Assembly (NCBI RefSeq): GCF_009831765.1
Contig: NZ_WSSB01000006.1
Location: forward strand, 124,001-188,000
Source of the DNA: Craterilacuibacter sinensis
GTDB lineage: Bacteria > Pseudomonadota > Gammaproteobacteria > Burkholderiales > Chromobacteriaceae
Length of the DNA stretch: 64,000 nt
Reading direction: 5' to 3'
The translations under genes and the position numbers were made by a program. The notes under the pieces are model-generated. The model was not told where the DNA came from. It did no database searches and saw nothing but the letters and a program-made list of their open reading frames with translations. Numbering within the stretch: the stretch's first letter is position 1; the number at the start of each line of letters is the position of its first letter. Below are positions 38,144-48,127 of the stretch, one piece after another.

Positions 38144-39529
38144 TCAGCCTTTCAGATGGAAGGATTTAATGCGGGTCAGCTGCGCGTAGCCTAAGCAGGA
38201 CAGCGAGATGCCGCGCCCGCTGTCCTTGACCCCGGTCCACGCCAGTGCCGGGTCCAGATAGTCGCAGCGGTTCATGAACACGGTGCCGGTTTCCAGTTGC
38301 GTGCCCAGACGGATGGCCGCGTCCTCGTCGCGGGTCCACAGCGAGGCAGTCAGGCCGTAGCGGCTGTCGTTCATCAGTTGTAGCGCTTCGGCGTCATCCG
38401 CCACCGGCATGATGCCGACCACCGGGCCGAAGCTCTCTTCATGCATCACCCGCATGCTGTGGTTCACATCGACCAAAACCTGTGGCGCGAGATAGGCGCT
38501 GCCGGGTGCATCGGCAGAAAAAAGAGCAGGGTCTATTAGCGCGCGCGCGCCTTGCGCGACAGCTTCGCGTATCTGCTCGCGCACGAATTCTGCCGCTGAT
38601 GCGCGCACCATCGGGCCCAGCGTGGTCTCCGTCTCCAGGGGGTTTCCCAGCCGGTATTGCAGGGACTGCGCGACAAAGCCGTCGACAAAACGCGGGTAGA
38701 GTGCGGCTTCTACATAAATGCGCTCGATGCCGCAACACGACTGGCCGGCATTAAAAAAGGCGCCGTCGACCAGATTCTCCACTGCAGCATCCAGATCGGC
38801 ATCGGCACGCACATAGGCTGCATCCTTGCCGCCCAGCTCCAGCCCTGTGCCGATAAAGCGTCCGGCGGCAGCGCGCTCGATGGCGCGGCCACCCTCGACC
38901 GAGCCGGTAAAAGCGACAAAATCCACCCCCGCATCGGCCACGAGCGCCAGAGTGGACGCATGGTCCAGATGCAGATACTGGAATGCCCCCTCGGGCAGGC
39001 CGGCCGCGGCAAAGGCATCGGCCAGAATTTCGGCCGCCAGCGGCGTCTGGCTGGAGTGCTTGAGCAGCACCGTGTTGCCGGCGGCCAGCGCCGGAATCAG
39101 GCTGTTGAGCGCAGTCAGAAACGGGTAATTCCACGGTGCCAGTATCAGCACGGTACCCAGCGCCTCGCGCCGCATGAAATGGATCAGGCCGGACACCGGC
39201 TCGGGACGAATGTCGGCCAGCGCCTCGCGGGCGATGGCCAGCATATGGCGGGCGCGCTCGGCCAGACCGCGCACCTCGAAGGGCGAGTGCGCGATCGGGC
39301 GTCCGATCTGGCGGGTGATGGAGTCGGCAATGCGCGCCTTGTCCGCCACCAGCGCATCCACGGCGCGCCCTAGCAGCGCCAGCCTTTCCTCCAGTGGCAA
39401 ACAGGCCCATGCACGGCGGGCGGCACGGGCTGACACCAGCGCCTGCCTGATCTGTGCCGCGCTGGCGTAGTCTCGCGTCAGCAGCACCTTGCCGTCTATT
39501 GGCGAGATAACATCAAAATGCGTTTTCAT
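38144..39529 (-). CDS. Aldehyde dehydrogenase (gamma-glutamyl aldehyde type)
   Basis: 461 residues from the ATG at 39529, which overlaps the stop of the ligase gene (TGATG). It is NAD(P)-dependent, with the catalytic Cys in NAGQSCCGIERI, the base Glu in LELGGKDAAYV, and the cofactor loop FTGSVEGGRAIE. It is related to PuuC/succinate-semialdehyde dehydrogenases. It should oxidise the gamma-glutamylated aldehyde made by the neighbouring alcohol dehydrogenase. An upstream in-frame ATG (39598) lies within the ligase gene and is rejected. Confidence 0.92.
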   Translation of the reverse strand: MKTHFDVISPIDGKVLLTRDYASAAQIRQALVSARAARRAWACLPLEERLALLGRAVDALVADKARIADSITRQIGRPIAHSPFEVRGLAERARHMLAIAREALADIRPEPVSGLIHFMRREALGTVLILAPWNYPFLTALNSLIPALAAGNTVLLKHSSQTPLAAEILADAFAAAGLPEGAFQYLHLDHASTLALVADAGVDFVAFTGSVEGGRAIERAAAGRFIGTGLELGGKDAAYVRADADLDAAVENLVDGAFFNAGQSCCGIERIYVEAALYPRFVDGFVAQSLQYRLGNPLETETTLGPMVRASAAEFVREQIREAVAQGARALIDPALFSADAPGSAYLAPQVLVDVNHSMRVMHEESFGPVVGIMPVADDAEALQLMNDSRYGLTASLWTRDEDAAIRLGTQLETGTVFMNRCDYLDPALAWTGVKDSGRGISLSCLGYAQLTRIKSFHLKG

Positions 39530-40896
39530 CAGATGGCCTCGAAATAGCGTTGCAATTCCCAGTCGGTCACGTAGCGCTGGAACTCGCGCTCTTCCCACTC
39601 GCGGGTGGCGGCATAGTGCTCGACAAAATCGTCACCCAGCCAGTCACGGGCGACGGCGGATGCGCGCAGGGCCTGTGCCGCATCGCGCAAGGTATGCGGC
39701 AGCTGCAGGTGGGCCGGCGCCTCGAACTGGTAGCCGTTGGCGCTGATCGGTGCCTCCGGCTCGGTCTGGGCGGCGATGCCGGCAAAACCGGCGGCCAGGG
39801 CCCCGGCCAGCGCGAGGTAGGGGTTGGCATCGGCACCGGGCAGGCGGTATTCGACGCGCTGGCTCTTGGCTGAGCCGGGAATGGCGCGCAGGGCAACAGT
39901 GCGGTTGTCCACGCCCCACAGCGCCTGGGTGGGCGCCCAGTAACCGGGCACCAGACGGCGGAAGCTGTTGATGGTGGGGGCGGCGGTGGCGGTGATGTCG
40001 CGCATATGGCGCTGCAGGCCGCCGATGAAATGGCGTTGCAGCTGGCTGATGCCATGCGGCAGTGCCGGATCGAAGAAAGCATTGCTGCCATCTTTGTGCA
40101 GCAGCGAAATATGGATATGCCCGCCCTGGCCTGCGTGGTTTTCGTTCCACTTGGCCATGAACGACACCATGCGCCCCTGTTTCTGTGCCATCACCTTGGC
40201 AAAGGTCTTGAACAGGGCAGCATTGTCGGCTGCCGCGAGCGCCTCGCTGCAGCACAGTGCCGCCTCGAGTGCACCGGGGCCGGTTTCCTCGTGCAGGCCT
40301 TCGATCGGCATGTTCATCTCGTCGCACAGCGTGAGCAGGCCGCGGTAAAACTCGGTATTGACCGAGTTGCGCAGCACCGAATATCCGGCAGCACCGCTGC
40401 CCAGGGGTCTGGGGTCGCGGTAGCGTTTGGCCTGCAGTGCGGCGTGGTCTTCATCGGCGACGAGGAATTCGTACTCGAAACCGGCCTTGACCGAAAAGCC
40501 CAGTGCCGCCACCCGCTGCAGCAGGCGGCGCAGCACGCCGCGCGGGCACAGGCATTCGAGGCGGCCGCTGACCTCGCCCTGCACCAGAATCATATTGTCT
40601 TCCAGCGGCATTTCGCGCCACGACGCGGGCAGCAGGCGGATGTCGGCATCACCGTAGCCCTTGCCCCAGCCGGTGAGGCGGGTGTTGTCGTACAGTTTGT
40701 CGGCGAGGTCCCAGCCGAATACCACATCACAGAAACCGAAACCGCCATCCAGCGCAGCCAGGAATTTGTCGCGCGCCATGTATTTGCCGACCATGGCGCC
40801 ATCGATGTCGAACAAGCCGACCTTGATCTGCTTCAAGCCGCGCACCTCGATCAGTGCCTTGAGTGCTTCGATACTGCCGCTATGCGTGCTGTCCAT
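39529..40896 (-). CDS. Glutamine synthetase-like gamma-glutamyl-amine ligase (PuuA/IpuC/GlnA4 type)
   Basis: 455 residues of the glutamine synthetase superfamily. The beta-grasp part has QIKVGLFDIDGAMVGKYM. The catalytic part has GFEYEFLV, AGQGGHIHISL and NSFRRLVPGYWAPTQALWG. Members of this branch ligate glutamate to amines (PuuA: putrescine; IpuC: isopropylamine; Streptomyces GlnA4: ethanolamine) rather than ammonia. The start at 40896 has AGGA 8 bases before it; the ATG at 40905 has AGG immediately adjacent, too close. It is the first gene of a five-gene overlapping operon. Confidence 0.9.
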   Translation of the reverse strand: MDSTHSGSIEALKALIEVRGLKQIKVGLFDIDGAMVGKYMARDKFLAALDGGFGFCDVVFGWDLADKLYDNTRLTGWGKGYGDADIRLLPASWREMPLEDNMILVQGEVSGRLECLCPRGVLRRLLQRVAALGFSVKAGFEYEFLVADEDHAALQAKRYRDPRPLGSGAAGYSVLRNSVNTEFYRGLLTLCDEMNMPIEGLHEETGPGALEAALCCSEALAAADNAALFKTFAKVMAQKQGRMVSFMAKWNENHAGQGGHIHISLLHKDGSNAFFDPALPHGISQLQRHFIGGLQRHMRDITATAAPTINSFRRLVPGYWAPTQALWGVDNRTVALRAIPGSAKSQRVEYRLPGADANPYLALAGALAAGFAGIAAQTEPEAPISANGYQFEAPAHLQLPHTLRDAAQALRASAVARDWLGDDFVEHYAATREWEEREFQRYVTDWELQRYFEAI

Positions 40897-40945
40897 GACT
40901 GTCATCCTGAGGCAAGGGTTTATCTACCCTGATGGGATTAGTCGT

Positions 40946-40975
40946 AGAAATTAATTTCTGCAGTTTCAAGAGAAA
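40946..40975. promoter_or_regulatory. Candidate operator for the RpiR-type regulator
   Basis: A perfect 14-base palindrome AGAAATTAATTTCT (40946-40959) is followed at 40964-40975 by TTTC-AAGA-GAAA. Both lie between the divergent ligase and regulator genes, in an AT-rich 119-base gap. RpiR-type proteins commonly bind such GAAA/TTTC repeats. Autoregulation and control of the cluster are inferred. Confidence 0.5.
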
Positions 40976-41015
40976 TCTGTAATAAAAAAAACAGGCGGAC
41001 AGGCAGGAGGGCGGC

Positions 41016-41864
41016 ATGGACAGTGTGCAGACAGTACTCGAACGGCTGAATGCCGGTTTTGACAGTCTGACGCCGACCGAACGCAAGGTCGCGCGCCGGC
41101 TGCTGGGAGATTCGCCGATGGATGGACTGAAGACCATCGCGCAACTGGCCAGCGAAGCGGGCGTCAGCGGACCGACCGTGCTGCGTCTGGTTGCCAAGCT
41201 GGGTTTTGACAGCTACGCGGGCTTTCAGGCGGCCTTGCGCGAGGAGTTGGGGCAGCGTCTGCAGTCGCCGCTGGCGCGGCAAAAGCCGGTGCAGCCCGGA
41301 AAAACGCCGCCGGATTTTCTCGGCAGCTTCCTGCTATCGGCGCAATTGCAGCTGGAGCAGACCGCCAGACAGTTGCCGGTGGCCGATCTGGAGGCCTGTG
41401 TGGCCATGCTGTCTGATCCTGGGCGGCGTGTTGCGCTGGCAGGCGGGCGTCTGAGCGCGCCGCTGGCGGCGTATCTGGCTCAGCACCTGAAGGCGATGCG
41501 CCCGGGAGTGTGTTTGCTGGACGGCGGCACCGACAGCTGGGCTGATGCGCTGGTGGACATGGGGCGGCATGATGTTCTGCTGCTGCTGGACATCCGCCGC
41601 TACAACAGCGAGCTGATGGCGCTGGCGCAGCGTGCTGCCAGCCACAAGCTGGATCTGATCCTGCTGACCGACCAGTGGCTGTCGCCAATCTCGCAACTGG
41701 CACGGGTCACGCTGGTCGGCGTAGCCGGTGGCGCCTCCGGCTGGGACAGCAACCTGTCGCTGTTTTTGCTGCTGGATGCGCTGATCGCAGCCATCATGCA
41801 AAGACAGACACCGGCCTGCCTTGCCCGGCTGGCCGCGCTGGAGGGCTGGCGTACGGCTGGCTAG
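41016..41864 (+). CDS. RpiR/MurR family transcriptional regulator
   Basis: 282 residues: an N-terminal helix-turn-helix domain (SLTPTERKVARRLLG...TIAQLASEAGVSGPTVLRLVAKLGF) and a C-terminal SIS domain that in this family binds a phosphosugar or other effector (VALAGGRLSAPLAAYLAQ). GGAGGG lies just before the ATG. It is divergent from the gamma-glutamylation operon and likely controls it. A SIS-type regulator for an amine pathway is unusual, so the effector is an open question. Confidence 0.9.
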   Translation: MDSVQTVLERLNAGFDSLTPTERKVARRLLGDSPMDGLKTIAQLASEAGVSGPTVLRLVAKLGFDSYAGFQAALREELGQRLQSPLARQKPVQPGKTPPDFLGSFLLSAQLQLEQTARQLPVADLEACVAMLSDPGRRVALAGGRLSAPLAAYLAQHLKAMRPGVCLLDGGTDSWADALVDMGRHDVLLLLDIRRYNSELMALAQRAASHKLDLILLTDQWLSPISQLARVTLVGVAGGASGWDSNLSLFLLLDALIAAIMQRQTPACLARLAALEGWRTAG

Positions 41865-41900
41865 GCGCCATGCCCGAGCCAGCGTTTTGCTGATTGCCAC

Positions 41901-42563
41901 TCACGCCTGTAAGGCGAGTTTTGCCAGCCAGTCGCAGCGTGCGCTCAGCTTTTGCTGCCAGGCAGGGTCCAGGCCTGGCGCATTGGCGGCAGTGCGCAAT
42001 TCGGCCACCGGTGGGCGGTGGCAGGTGGCCAGACGCCAGAAGGCATGCAGCGGGATGTCCGAGATGCGCTCGACCAGTGTCAGGCTGTCACCGGCACGGA
42101 CTGTTCCTTCGCTGAGCACGCGAGCGTACCAGCCGGTTCTGGCCTGATCGCTGATCCACTGCGAGGCACCGGTCACATCAAGGCGATGGTTGATCTTCCA
42201 GCACGGGCTGCGCGGGCTGCAAAGCTGAATCCGTGCCTTGCCCAGTTCGAACACGTCGCCGATATGGACGCTATGCTCGTCCATTTTGTAGGCCGACAGG
42301 TTTTCACCCAGACAGCCCGGTGCCAGCACCGCGGCCGCAGCGGGGAAGGCCTGTGCCAGTGCGTCGTAGTGCTCGGCGGGGTAAAGGTGGACGGCTTTCT
42401 CGCGCCCGCCGTGAAAGCGCCGGTCGGCCTGCTCATCACCGGTAAAGCCTTCCACCCCCAGCCAGGCTTCATCCACCCGCTGCTTGAAAATGCCGCTGCT
42501 CTGGCCGTCAGGTGGCAGTGTTCTGGCTTGTCCGATAAAAAGGCCGTTCAGCGGCGAGTGCAT
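41901..42563 (-). CDS. MOSC domain protein (YiiM-like)
   Basis: A 220-residue MOSC (molybdenum cofactor sulfurase C-terminal) domain protein. Seen: GVEGFTGDEQADRRFHGGREKAVHLYP and the conserved Cys in SPRSPCWKI, which binds the molybdenum cofactor in the family. YiiM-type proteins reduce N-hydroxylated compounds such as 6-hydroxylaminopurine. It is separated by 39 bases from cca. Confidence 0.9.
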   Translation of the reverse strand: MHSPLNGLFIGQARTLPPDGQSSGIFKQRVDEAWLGVEGFTGDEQADRRFHGGREKAVHLYPAEHYDALAQAFPAAAAVLAPGCLGENLSAYKMDEHSVHIGDVFELGKARIQLCSPRSPCWKINHRLDVTGASQWISDQARTGWYARVLSEGTVRAGDSLTLVERISDIPLHAFWRLATCHRPPVAELRTAANAPGLDPAWQQKLSARCDWLAKLALQA

Positions 42564-42602
42564 GCGGGATTCTCCGGTGTGGCCCGTGACCGCTGACGGC
42601 TG

Positions 42603-43835
42603 TCAGGCGCGGTTGCCGGGGTTGTTTAGGTTTATGGTGTGGTTTATGGCGTGGACGCGGGCGGCATCGACGGCATGGGCAATATCGTGCTTGTGCTCGC
42701 ATTGGCGGGCGATGGTGCCGGCGTCGACAAGACGGGCGGCATCCAGTAGTGCCGTCAGGTAGGCTGCCTGCGGATAGCTGCTGTGTTCGAAACCCAGACG
42801 GCCACGCGCATCGGCAACGCAGGCCGACAACATCTCGTGAAAACGCTCGGGGCGGCGCAGCGCATCGCAATCACGGAACAGACGCAGCACAGTGTCGGCG
42901 CGCATTTCGGGCGCGATATGTACTTTGGTGTGGTAAAGCACGGTGATGCGCGCCAGATCCCGGCATTCGGCCGGCACGCGCAGGCGTTCGCACAGCGCAA
43001 GCAGCGGCTTTTCGCCGCGCGCCTCGTGGCCGATATGGCGCGGCAGAATATCGGCCGGGGTCAGCGCCTTGCCTAAGTCATGGGTCAGGCAGGCGAAACG
43101 TACGGCCAGCGGTGCGCCACTTTGCGCGGCGGTATCGATGACGCGCATTACATGGTCGCCGGTATCGATTTCAGGGTGATAGTCGGCGCGTTGCGGCACA
43201 CCGAACAGCGCATCCACTTCGGGCAGAACGCGCGCCAGCGCGCCGCACTCGCGCAGGACCTTGAACATGCGCGAGGGGGCATCTTCCATCAGGCCGCGCG
43301 CGACTTCCTGCCACACCCGCTCCGGTACCAGTGCATCCACTTCGCCGTTGTCCACCATCTGGCGCATCAGGCCCAGGGTCTCGGGCGCAACGGCAAAGCC
43401 GAAGCGGGCGGCAAAACGTGCCAGACGCAGGATGCGTACCGGGTCTTCGGCAAAGGCGGCGCTGACATGGCGCAATACGCCGGCGGCAAGGTCGGCCTGT
43501 CCGCCATAGGGGTCGGTCAGACGGCCGTCTTCGTCTTCGGCGATGGCGTTGATGGTCAGGTCGCGCCGTGCCAGATCCTGTTCCAGTGTGACATCTGGTG
43601 CGGCGTGAAACACAAAGCCGTGATAACCGGCGCCCGTTTTGCGTTCGGTGCGCGCCAGTGCATATTCCTCGTGCGTAGCCGGATGCAGGAATACCGGAAA
43701 ATCGCGTCCGACCGGACGGAAGCCTTGTGCCAGCATCTCAGCAGCACTACTGCCGACTACCACCCAGTCGCGGTCTACCACCGCGCGGCCCAATAAGCGG
43801 TCGCGTACCGCGCCGCCTACGACATACAGCTTCAT
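42603..43835 (-). CDS. cca: Multifunctional CCA-adding enzyme
   Basis: 410 residues from the ATG at 43835, matching E. coli Cca (412). A class II nucleotidyltransferase: [10 protein letters not shown] and DRD form the catalytic site, RRDLTINA follows, and an HD phosphohydrolase domain ([12 protein letters not shown]) lies in the C-terminal half. It adds or repairs the 3' CCA of tRNA. A longer frame reaching back into the upstream gene is rejected. The ATG overlaps the stop of the NDUFA9-like gene by 4 bases. Confidence 0.97.
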   Translation of the reverse strand: MKLYVVGGAVRDRLLGRAVVDRDWVVVGSSAAEMLAQGFRPVGRDFPVFLHPATHEEYALARTERKTGAGYHGFVFHAAPDVTLEQDLARRDLTINAIAEDEDGRLTDPYGGQADLAAGVLRHVSAAFAEDPVRILRLARFAARFGFAVAPETLGLMRQMVDNGEVDALVPERVWQEVARGLMEDAPSRMFKVLRECGALARVLPEVDALFGVPQRADYHPEIDTGDHVMRVIDTAAQSGAPLAVRFACLTHDLGKALTPADILPRHIGHEARGEKPLLALCERLRVPAECRDLARITVLYHTKVHIAPEMRADTVLRLFRDCDALRRPERFHEMLSACVADARGRLGFEHSSYPQAAYLTALLDAARLVDAGTIARQCEHKHDIAHAVDAARVHAINHTINLNNPGNRA

Positions 43836-44764
43836 TCCCGTTCTCTCCAGCGCGCCAGGCGCGTATTGCGTTCGTCTTCGCCCAGCCATTGCTGTGCGAC
43901 CGCTTCCAGTGCGCTCGGGCAGAAACCCAGCAGCGCGCTCGGGAAGGGCTCCAGGCTGACATTGTCGACACGCAGCGATTTTACATTGTCGCGGCTGATC
44001 AGGGCGGGGCCGGGCAAGCATTCCATTACGCCGGCTTGCAGCATGGCCAGGCTGTCCGGCAGGCCTATCAGGGTGCGCGGGTGGCCGGTGAGCTCGCCTA
44101 CATAAGCCACCAGCTCGCGCAAACGGTAGCGGTGCGGCCCTGTCAGCTCCAATGTCTGGCCTATGCTGGCTGGCCTGTCCAGACAGGCCGCGACGGCGCG
44201 TGCCACATCATCGGCCCATACCGGGGCGAAATAAGTGTCGGCACCGGCTAACGGCAGCACCGGCAAAACAGCGAGCAGGCGGGCAAACATATTGAGAAAG
44301 GCATCGTCGTGGGCGAACACTACCGAAGGACGCAGGATTGTCCACGCCAGATGGCTTTGCGTGATGACCCGTTCGCCACGCGCCTTGGTTTGCTGGTAGT
44401 CCGACGGCCCGTGCGCATCCGCCCCCAGTGCGCTGATATGGATCAGGCGCCGGATGCCGGTTTGCTTCATGGCATGGACGATTTTTTCCACCAGTTCGAC
44501 ATGGGCGACTTCAAAAGCGCGGTGCGAGCCATGCAGGATGCCCACCATACTGATTACCGCATCGTGCCCGGCCATCAGCTGCGTCAGCGCCGCGCTGTCG
44601 TGTACGTCACAGGCGGCCAGCGTGACGCCGGGCAGGGTGGACAGGGCCTTGATGCGTTCCGGGCGGCGGCTGGCAATGGTCAGCTGCATGCCGTGCCGGC
44701 TCAGCATTTCGGCGATATGCCGGCCGACAAATCCGCTGCCACCTATCAATACAATGCGTTGCAT
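43832..44764 (-). CDS. NAD(P)-binding NDUFA9-like (atypical SDR) protein
   Basis: A 310-residue Rossmann-fold protein, [14 protein letters not shown] at the start, of the complex I NDUFA9/atypical short-chain dehydrogenase group. [10 protein letters not shown] gives the Tyr-x3-Lys pattern. The function in bacteria is not established. It follows slt by 32 bases and overlaps cca, an arrangement seen in other betaproteobacteria. Confidence 0.88.
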   Translation of the reverse strand: MQRIVLIGGSGFVGRHIAEMLSRHGMQLTIASRRPERIKALSTLPGVTLAACDVHDSAALTQLMAGHDAVISMVGILHGSHRAFEVAHVELVEKIVHAMKQTGIRRLIHISALGADAHGPSDYQQTKARGERVITQSHLAWTILRPSVVFAHDDAFLNMFARLLAVLPVLPLAGADTYFAPVWADDVARAVAACLDRPASIGQTLELTGPHRYRLRELVAYVGELTGHPRTLIGLPDSLAMLQAGVMECLPGPALISRDNVKSLRVDNVSLEPFPSALLGFCPSALEAVAQQWLGEDERNTRLARWRERE

Positions 44765-44796
44765 AGTGCGCTCTCCCGATTGAAGAGCGGCCCGGT

Positions 44797-46632
44797 TTAT
44801 TTGGCCGCTATGGTGCCCATTCTCGCCTTGAGCGAGGTCTCACCCTTGCCGAAGCTGGCGGCGTAGTAGGTGGCGTTGGCCATCACCTTTTGTACATAGT
44901 CGCGCGTTTCGGTAAACGGGATGGTTTCGGTGTAGATGGTGCCATCCAGCGGCGTGCTGGCGCGCCATGCGCGTGCACGCCCGGGGCCTGCATTGTAGCC
45001 GGCGGTCGCCAGCACCGGGTGGCCGGTGGTATCCAGTACATGACGCAGATACCAGGTGCCCAGCTGGATATTGGTGTCCACATCGTTGACATCGAAGCCG
45101 GGCAGGCCAACCTTGTTTGCTACCCAGCGCGCGGTGGCCGGCATCAGCTGCATCAGGCCTGAGGCGCCTACGCCCGAGCGCGCTACCACGGTAAAGCGGC
45201 TTTCCTGGCGCATCAGGCCGTAAATCCATGCCGGATCCACATCCAGTTGCCTGGCGTAGCGCTCGGTGGTGCTGCGGTAGGGCGCGAGAAAGCGCAGGCC
45301 GAAATTATGCGCGTCGCGCGTGCGCTCGGCGCTGTAGATGGCCATATCGTAAAAGCCCTTGTCTTTGGCCAGTTCGGCGGCGGCAATCAGCTCGGGGTCG
45401 GTCTTGCCGCGCATGGCCCAGCGCCACTCGCGCCGTGCTTCTTCGTGAAACTCCGGGCGCTTGAGTGTATCCGACAGCGCAAACAGTTCGATGGCGCGGG
45501 CAATGGCCGGCTCTTTGGAAATGGCGCGCATGTCCTTGTCGCTGGCTTCAATTTGGCGCGCGGGTTCGGACAGGCTGTTACCCAGCGCTTCGCGCGCAAG
45601 AATGCCGTAATAACTGTGTTCCTGGCTTAGCCGCACCAGGCGCGCATTGGCTTCGCTACGCTTGCCCTGCATCAGTTCGGCTTGCGACAGCCAGTAGCGC
45701 CAAGCCTGACGTGCGGCCAGCTTGGCCGGCATCTTGCCGATCACGCTGCTTAATGTGTTCCAGTTTTGCTCGCGCAGTGCCGCGCGTGCCCACCATTCCC
45801 ATTGCTCGGGCGTGAGTTCCCCGGGGGCGGATTTGGCGTACCAGTCCAGCGCCTGCGTCATGTCCTGGCGTCGCGCGGCGCGTGTGGCCAGTTCCCCCCA
45901 GCCAAAGCCGACCTGCTCGCGCGTAAGCGTAGGCTCGATGCGCGCAAGATCGGCGGCGGCACCGGACAAATCACTCTTGCCGCGGCGCACGATGGCGATA
46001 ACGGCGGCTTCATTGCTGCCTGGGGTGAAAAATTCGTCCGACAAGCCGGCCGATGTGGCCAGCGCACGCGCGACGGTGACGTAATTATTGGCAACCAGGG
46101 TGCGTACGCGTGAACGCACCTCATCCTGGCTGAGCGTGCCCAGCGTCGCGCTTTCATTCAGCAGACTGTTGCAGCCTTCCGGGAGTGTCAGCTTGTCCAG
46201 CAAGTCGGCATCGGGTGCGCTAATGCGCCCGGCCTTAAGCTCGGACAGGGCAGCATAGCATTGGGTTTCCTGATCGCGTGCGTCTTCCGGTGCGCGTACC
46301 AGTTCGCGGCGAAAACCGTCCCAGTTATTGCCCTTGCCCAGACGCTTGAGCCATTCATTGGCCAGACGCTCGGTCAGCGTAGAGGGGGCCTCTTGCGCCA
46401 GAAAGGCGCGGGCCGGCGCCTCGTCGCCGTTTTCCAGGCTTTTAAGCGCCAGCCAGTAGCGCGGATACATGCCAAGCGGTGTGCGTGCGCTACTGGCGGC
46501 CAGCGTTTGCAATTGGGCGATATCGCCGGCACGCCAGGCGTCGCGGGCCGCAGCCAGATCATCGTTGCTGTCGGCGTACACGCTAGCGGGCAGGGCAAAC
46601 AGGCTTAACAGCAGCAGGGAAATTTTTTTCAT
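44797..46632 (-). CDS. slt: Soluble lytic murein transglycosylase (Slt70-like)
   Basis: 611 residues. A signal peptide (1-20, ending in SVYA) directs it to the periplasm. A long superhelical alpha domain of about 420 residues forms the ring. The C-terminal lysozyme-like domain has catalytic E477 (MRQESRF), then GASGLMQLMPATA and AGYNAGPGRARAW. It cleaves MurNAc-GlcNAc bonds to 1,6-anhydro ends. It begins one base after the end of trkH. Confidence 0.95.
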   Translation of the reverse strand: MKKISLLLLSLFALPASVYADSNDDLAAARDAWRAGDIAQLQTLAASSARTPLGMYPRYWLALKSLENGDEAPARAFLAQEAPSTLTERLANEWLKRLGKGNNWDGFRRELVRAPEDARDQETQCYAALSELKAGRISAPDADLLDKLTLPEGCNSLLNESATLGTLSQDEVRSRVRTLVANNYVTVARALATSAGLSDEFFTPGSNEAAVIAIVRRGKSDLSGAAADLARIEPTLTREQVGFGWGELATRAARRQDMTQALDWYAKSAPGELTPEQWEWWARAALREQNWNTLSSVIGKMPAKLAARQAWRYWLSQAELMQGKRSEANARLVRLSQEHSYYGILAREALGNSLSEPARQIEASDKDMRAISKEPAIARAIELFALSDTLKRPEFHEEARREWRWAMRGKTDPELIAAAELAKDKGFYDMAIYSAERTRDAHNFGLRFLAPYRSTTERYARQLDVDPAWIYGLMRQESRFTVVARSGVGASGLMQLMPATARWVANKVGLPGFDVNDVDTNIQLGTWYLRHVLDTTGHPVLATAGYNAGPGRARAWRASTPLDGTIYTETIPFTETRDYVQKVMANATYYAASFGKGETSLKARMGTIAAK

Positions 46633-46633
46633 G

Positions 46634-48127
46634 TCACTTGCGCCAGAAGGCGGGCGTAAAGAGGATGAGGATGGTGAAAATTTCCAGCCGGCCCAGCAGC
46701 ATGGCTACGCTGCATACCCAGGTCTGGAAATCATTCAGCCCGGCATAATTGGCGGCCGGGCCAACTTCTCCCAGTCCCGGGCCTGCATTATTGATGCAGG
46801 ACACAATGGCGGAAGCGGCGGTCTGGAAGTCCAGGCCACTGCCTAACAGCACAAAAGTCAGCACCACCACACTCAAAATGTATACGAAGATAAAGCCCAG
46901 CACCGAAAAGGCGACGCTGTCGCTCATGGTACGGCCATTGACCTTGAGCGGAATAATGGCCTGCGGATGCAGCAACTGGGTCATTTCGCGCTGGGCCTGA
47001 CGGAACAGGATCAGGCTGCGTATCATTTTGATGCCGCCACCTACCGAGCCTGAACAGGCGGTAAAACAGGACAGGAACAGCATCCATACCGGAACAAAGA
47101 GCGGCCACTGGCCGTAATCGGTGCTGGCAAAACCCGAGGCGGTGGCTATCGAGATCAGGTTGAAGCTGACATGGCGCAAGGACTCGCCCAGTCCGTAAAC
47201 CCCTTGCCACCACAAATAGACGGCCAGCATCAGAATGCTGGACAGGATCACCAGCATCATGCTGATAAATTCGGTATCAATCCGATAGGGGGCGGCCGAA
47301 CGTTTTTTCCACGCCAGAAAGTGAGTGGCGTAATTGGTGGCCGATAGCAAGGTGAAACCGGCAATCACCAGTTCGATTGGCAGCGAATCGTAATGGCCTA
47401 CACTGGTGTCGCGGGTGGAAAAGCCGCCCAACGCAACGGTGGACAGGCCGTGGCAGACAGCGTCGAATACGCTCATGCCGGCCATATACAGCATGCCCAT
47501 GCACAGCACGGTCAGGATGCAGTACATGGTCCACAGGCTCTTGGCCGCCTGGGTGATGCGTGGTGCCAGCTTGGCATCCTTCATCGGCCCCGGTGTTTCC
47601 GCCTTGTATACCTGCATGCCGCCCACGCCCAGTAGCGGCAAAATGGCGACAGCCAGCACGATAATGCCCATGCCGCCCATCCACTGCATGAAGTGGCGCC
47701 AGAAATTGATCGCAGGTGGCAAGACATCCAGCGAGAACAATACGGTCGCGCCATTGGTAGTCAGCGCCGACATGGCTTCGAAAAAGGCGTCGGTGAAGCT
47801 TAGCGAACTGTCGAACAGCATGAACGGGATGGCGGCGGTGGCGGCGAAGCCCACCCACAGGGCTACCACCAGGATAAAGCCGTCACGCGGCTTGAGTTCG
47901 TGTTCGAAACGGCGGGTGGCGGCCCAGGCAAACAGGCCGACGGCCAGTCCGACCACACCGGACAGCAAAAACGCTTCCAGCGTGTGGTCTTTGTAGATGA
48001 CGCCGACACCGGCCGGCACAATGAACATGCAGGAAAACAGCATGATCAGCTTGGAAAAGACATGAGCGATAGGCAACAGCTTGCCCAGTGCACCGCCTCT
48101 GGCGGCTAACGGCAAGGTCGACATCAA
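46634..48127 (-). CDS. trkH: Potassium uptake protein TrkH
   Basis: 497 residues, an integral membrane protein of the TrkH/KtrB superfamily with repeated membrane-pore-membrane units. The four pore loops appear around MSALTTNGATVLF, CHGLSTVALGGFSTRD, ASGFASTDYG and CINNAGPGLGEVG. It forms the K+ channel-like pore gated by TrkA, whose gene overlaps by 4 bases upstream. Confidence 0.96.
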   Translation of the reverse strand: MMSTLPLAARGGALGKLLPIAHVFSKLIMLFSCMFIVPAGVGVIYKDHTLEAFLLSGVVGLAVGLFAWAATRRFEHELKPRDGFILVVALWVGFAATAAIPFMLFDSSLSFTDAFFEAMSALTTNGATVLFSLDVLPPAINFWRHFMQWMGGMGIIVLAVAILPLLGVGGMQVYKAETPGPMKDAKLAPRITQAAKSLWTMYCILTVLCMGMLYMAGMSVFDAVCHGLSTVALGGFSTRDTSVGHYDSLPIELVIAGFTLLSATNYATHFLAWKKRSAAPYRIDTEFISMMLVILSSILMLAVYLWWQGVYGLGESLRHVSFNLISIATASGFASTDYGQWPLFVPVWMLFLSCFTACSGSVGGGIKMIRSLILFRQAQREMTQLLHPQAIIPLKVNGRTMSDSVAFSVLGFIFVYILSVVVLTFVLLGSGLDFQTAASAIVSCINNAGPGLGEVGPAANYAGLNDFQTWVCSVAMLLGRLEIFTILILFTPAFWRK

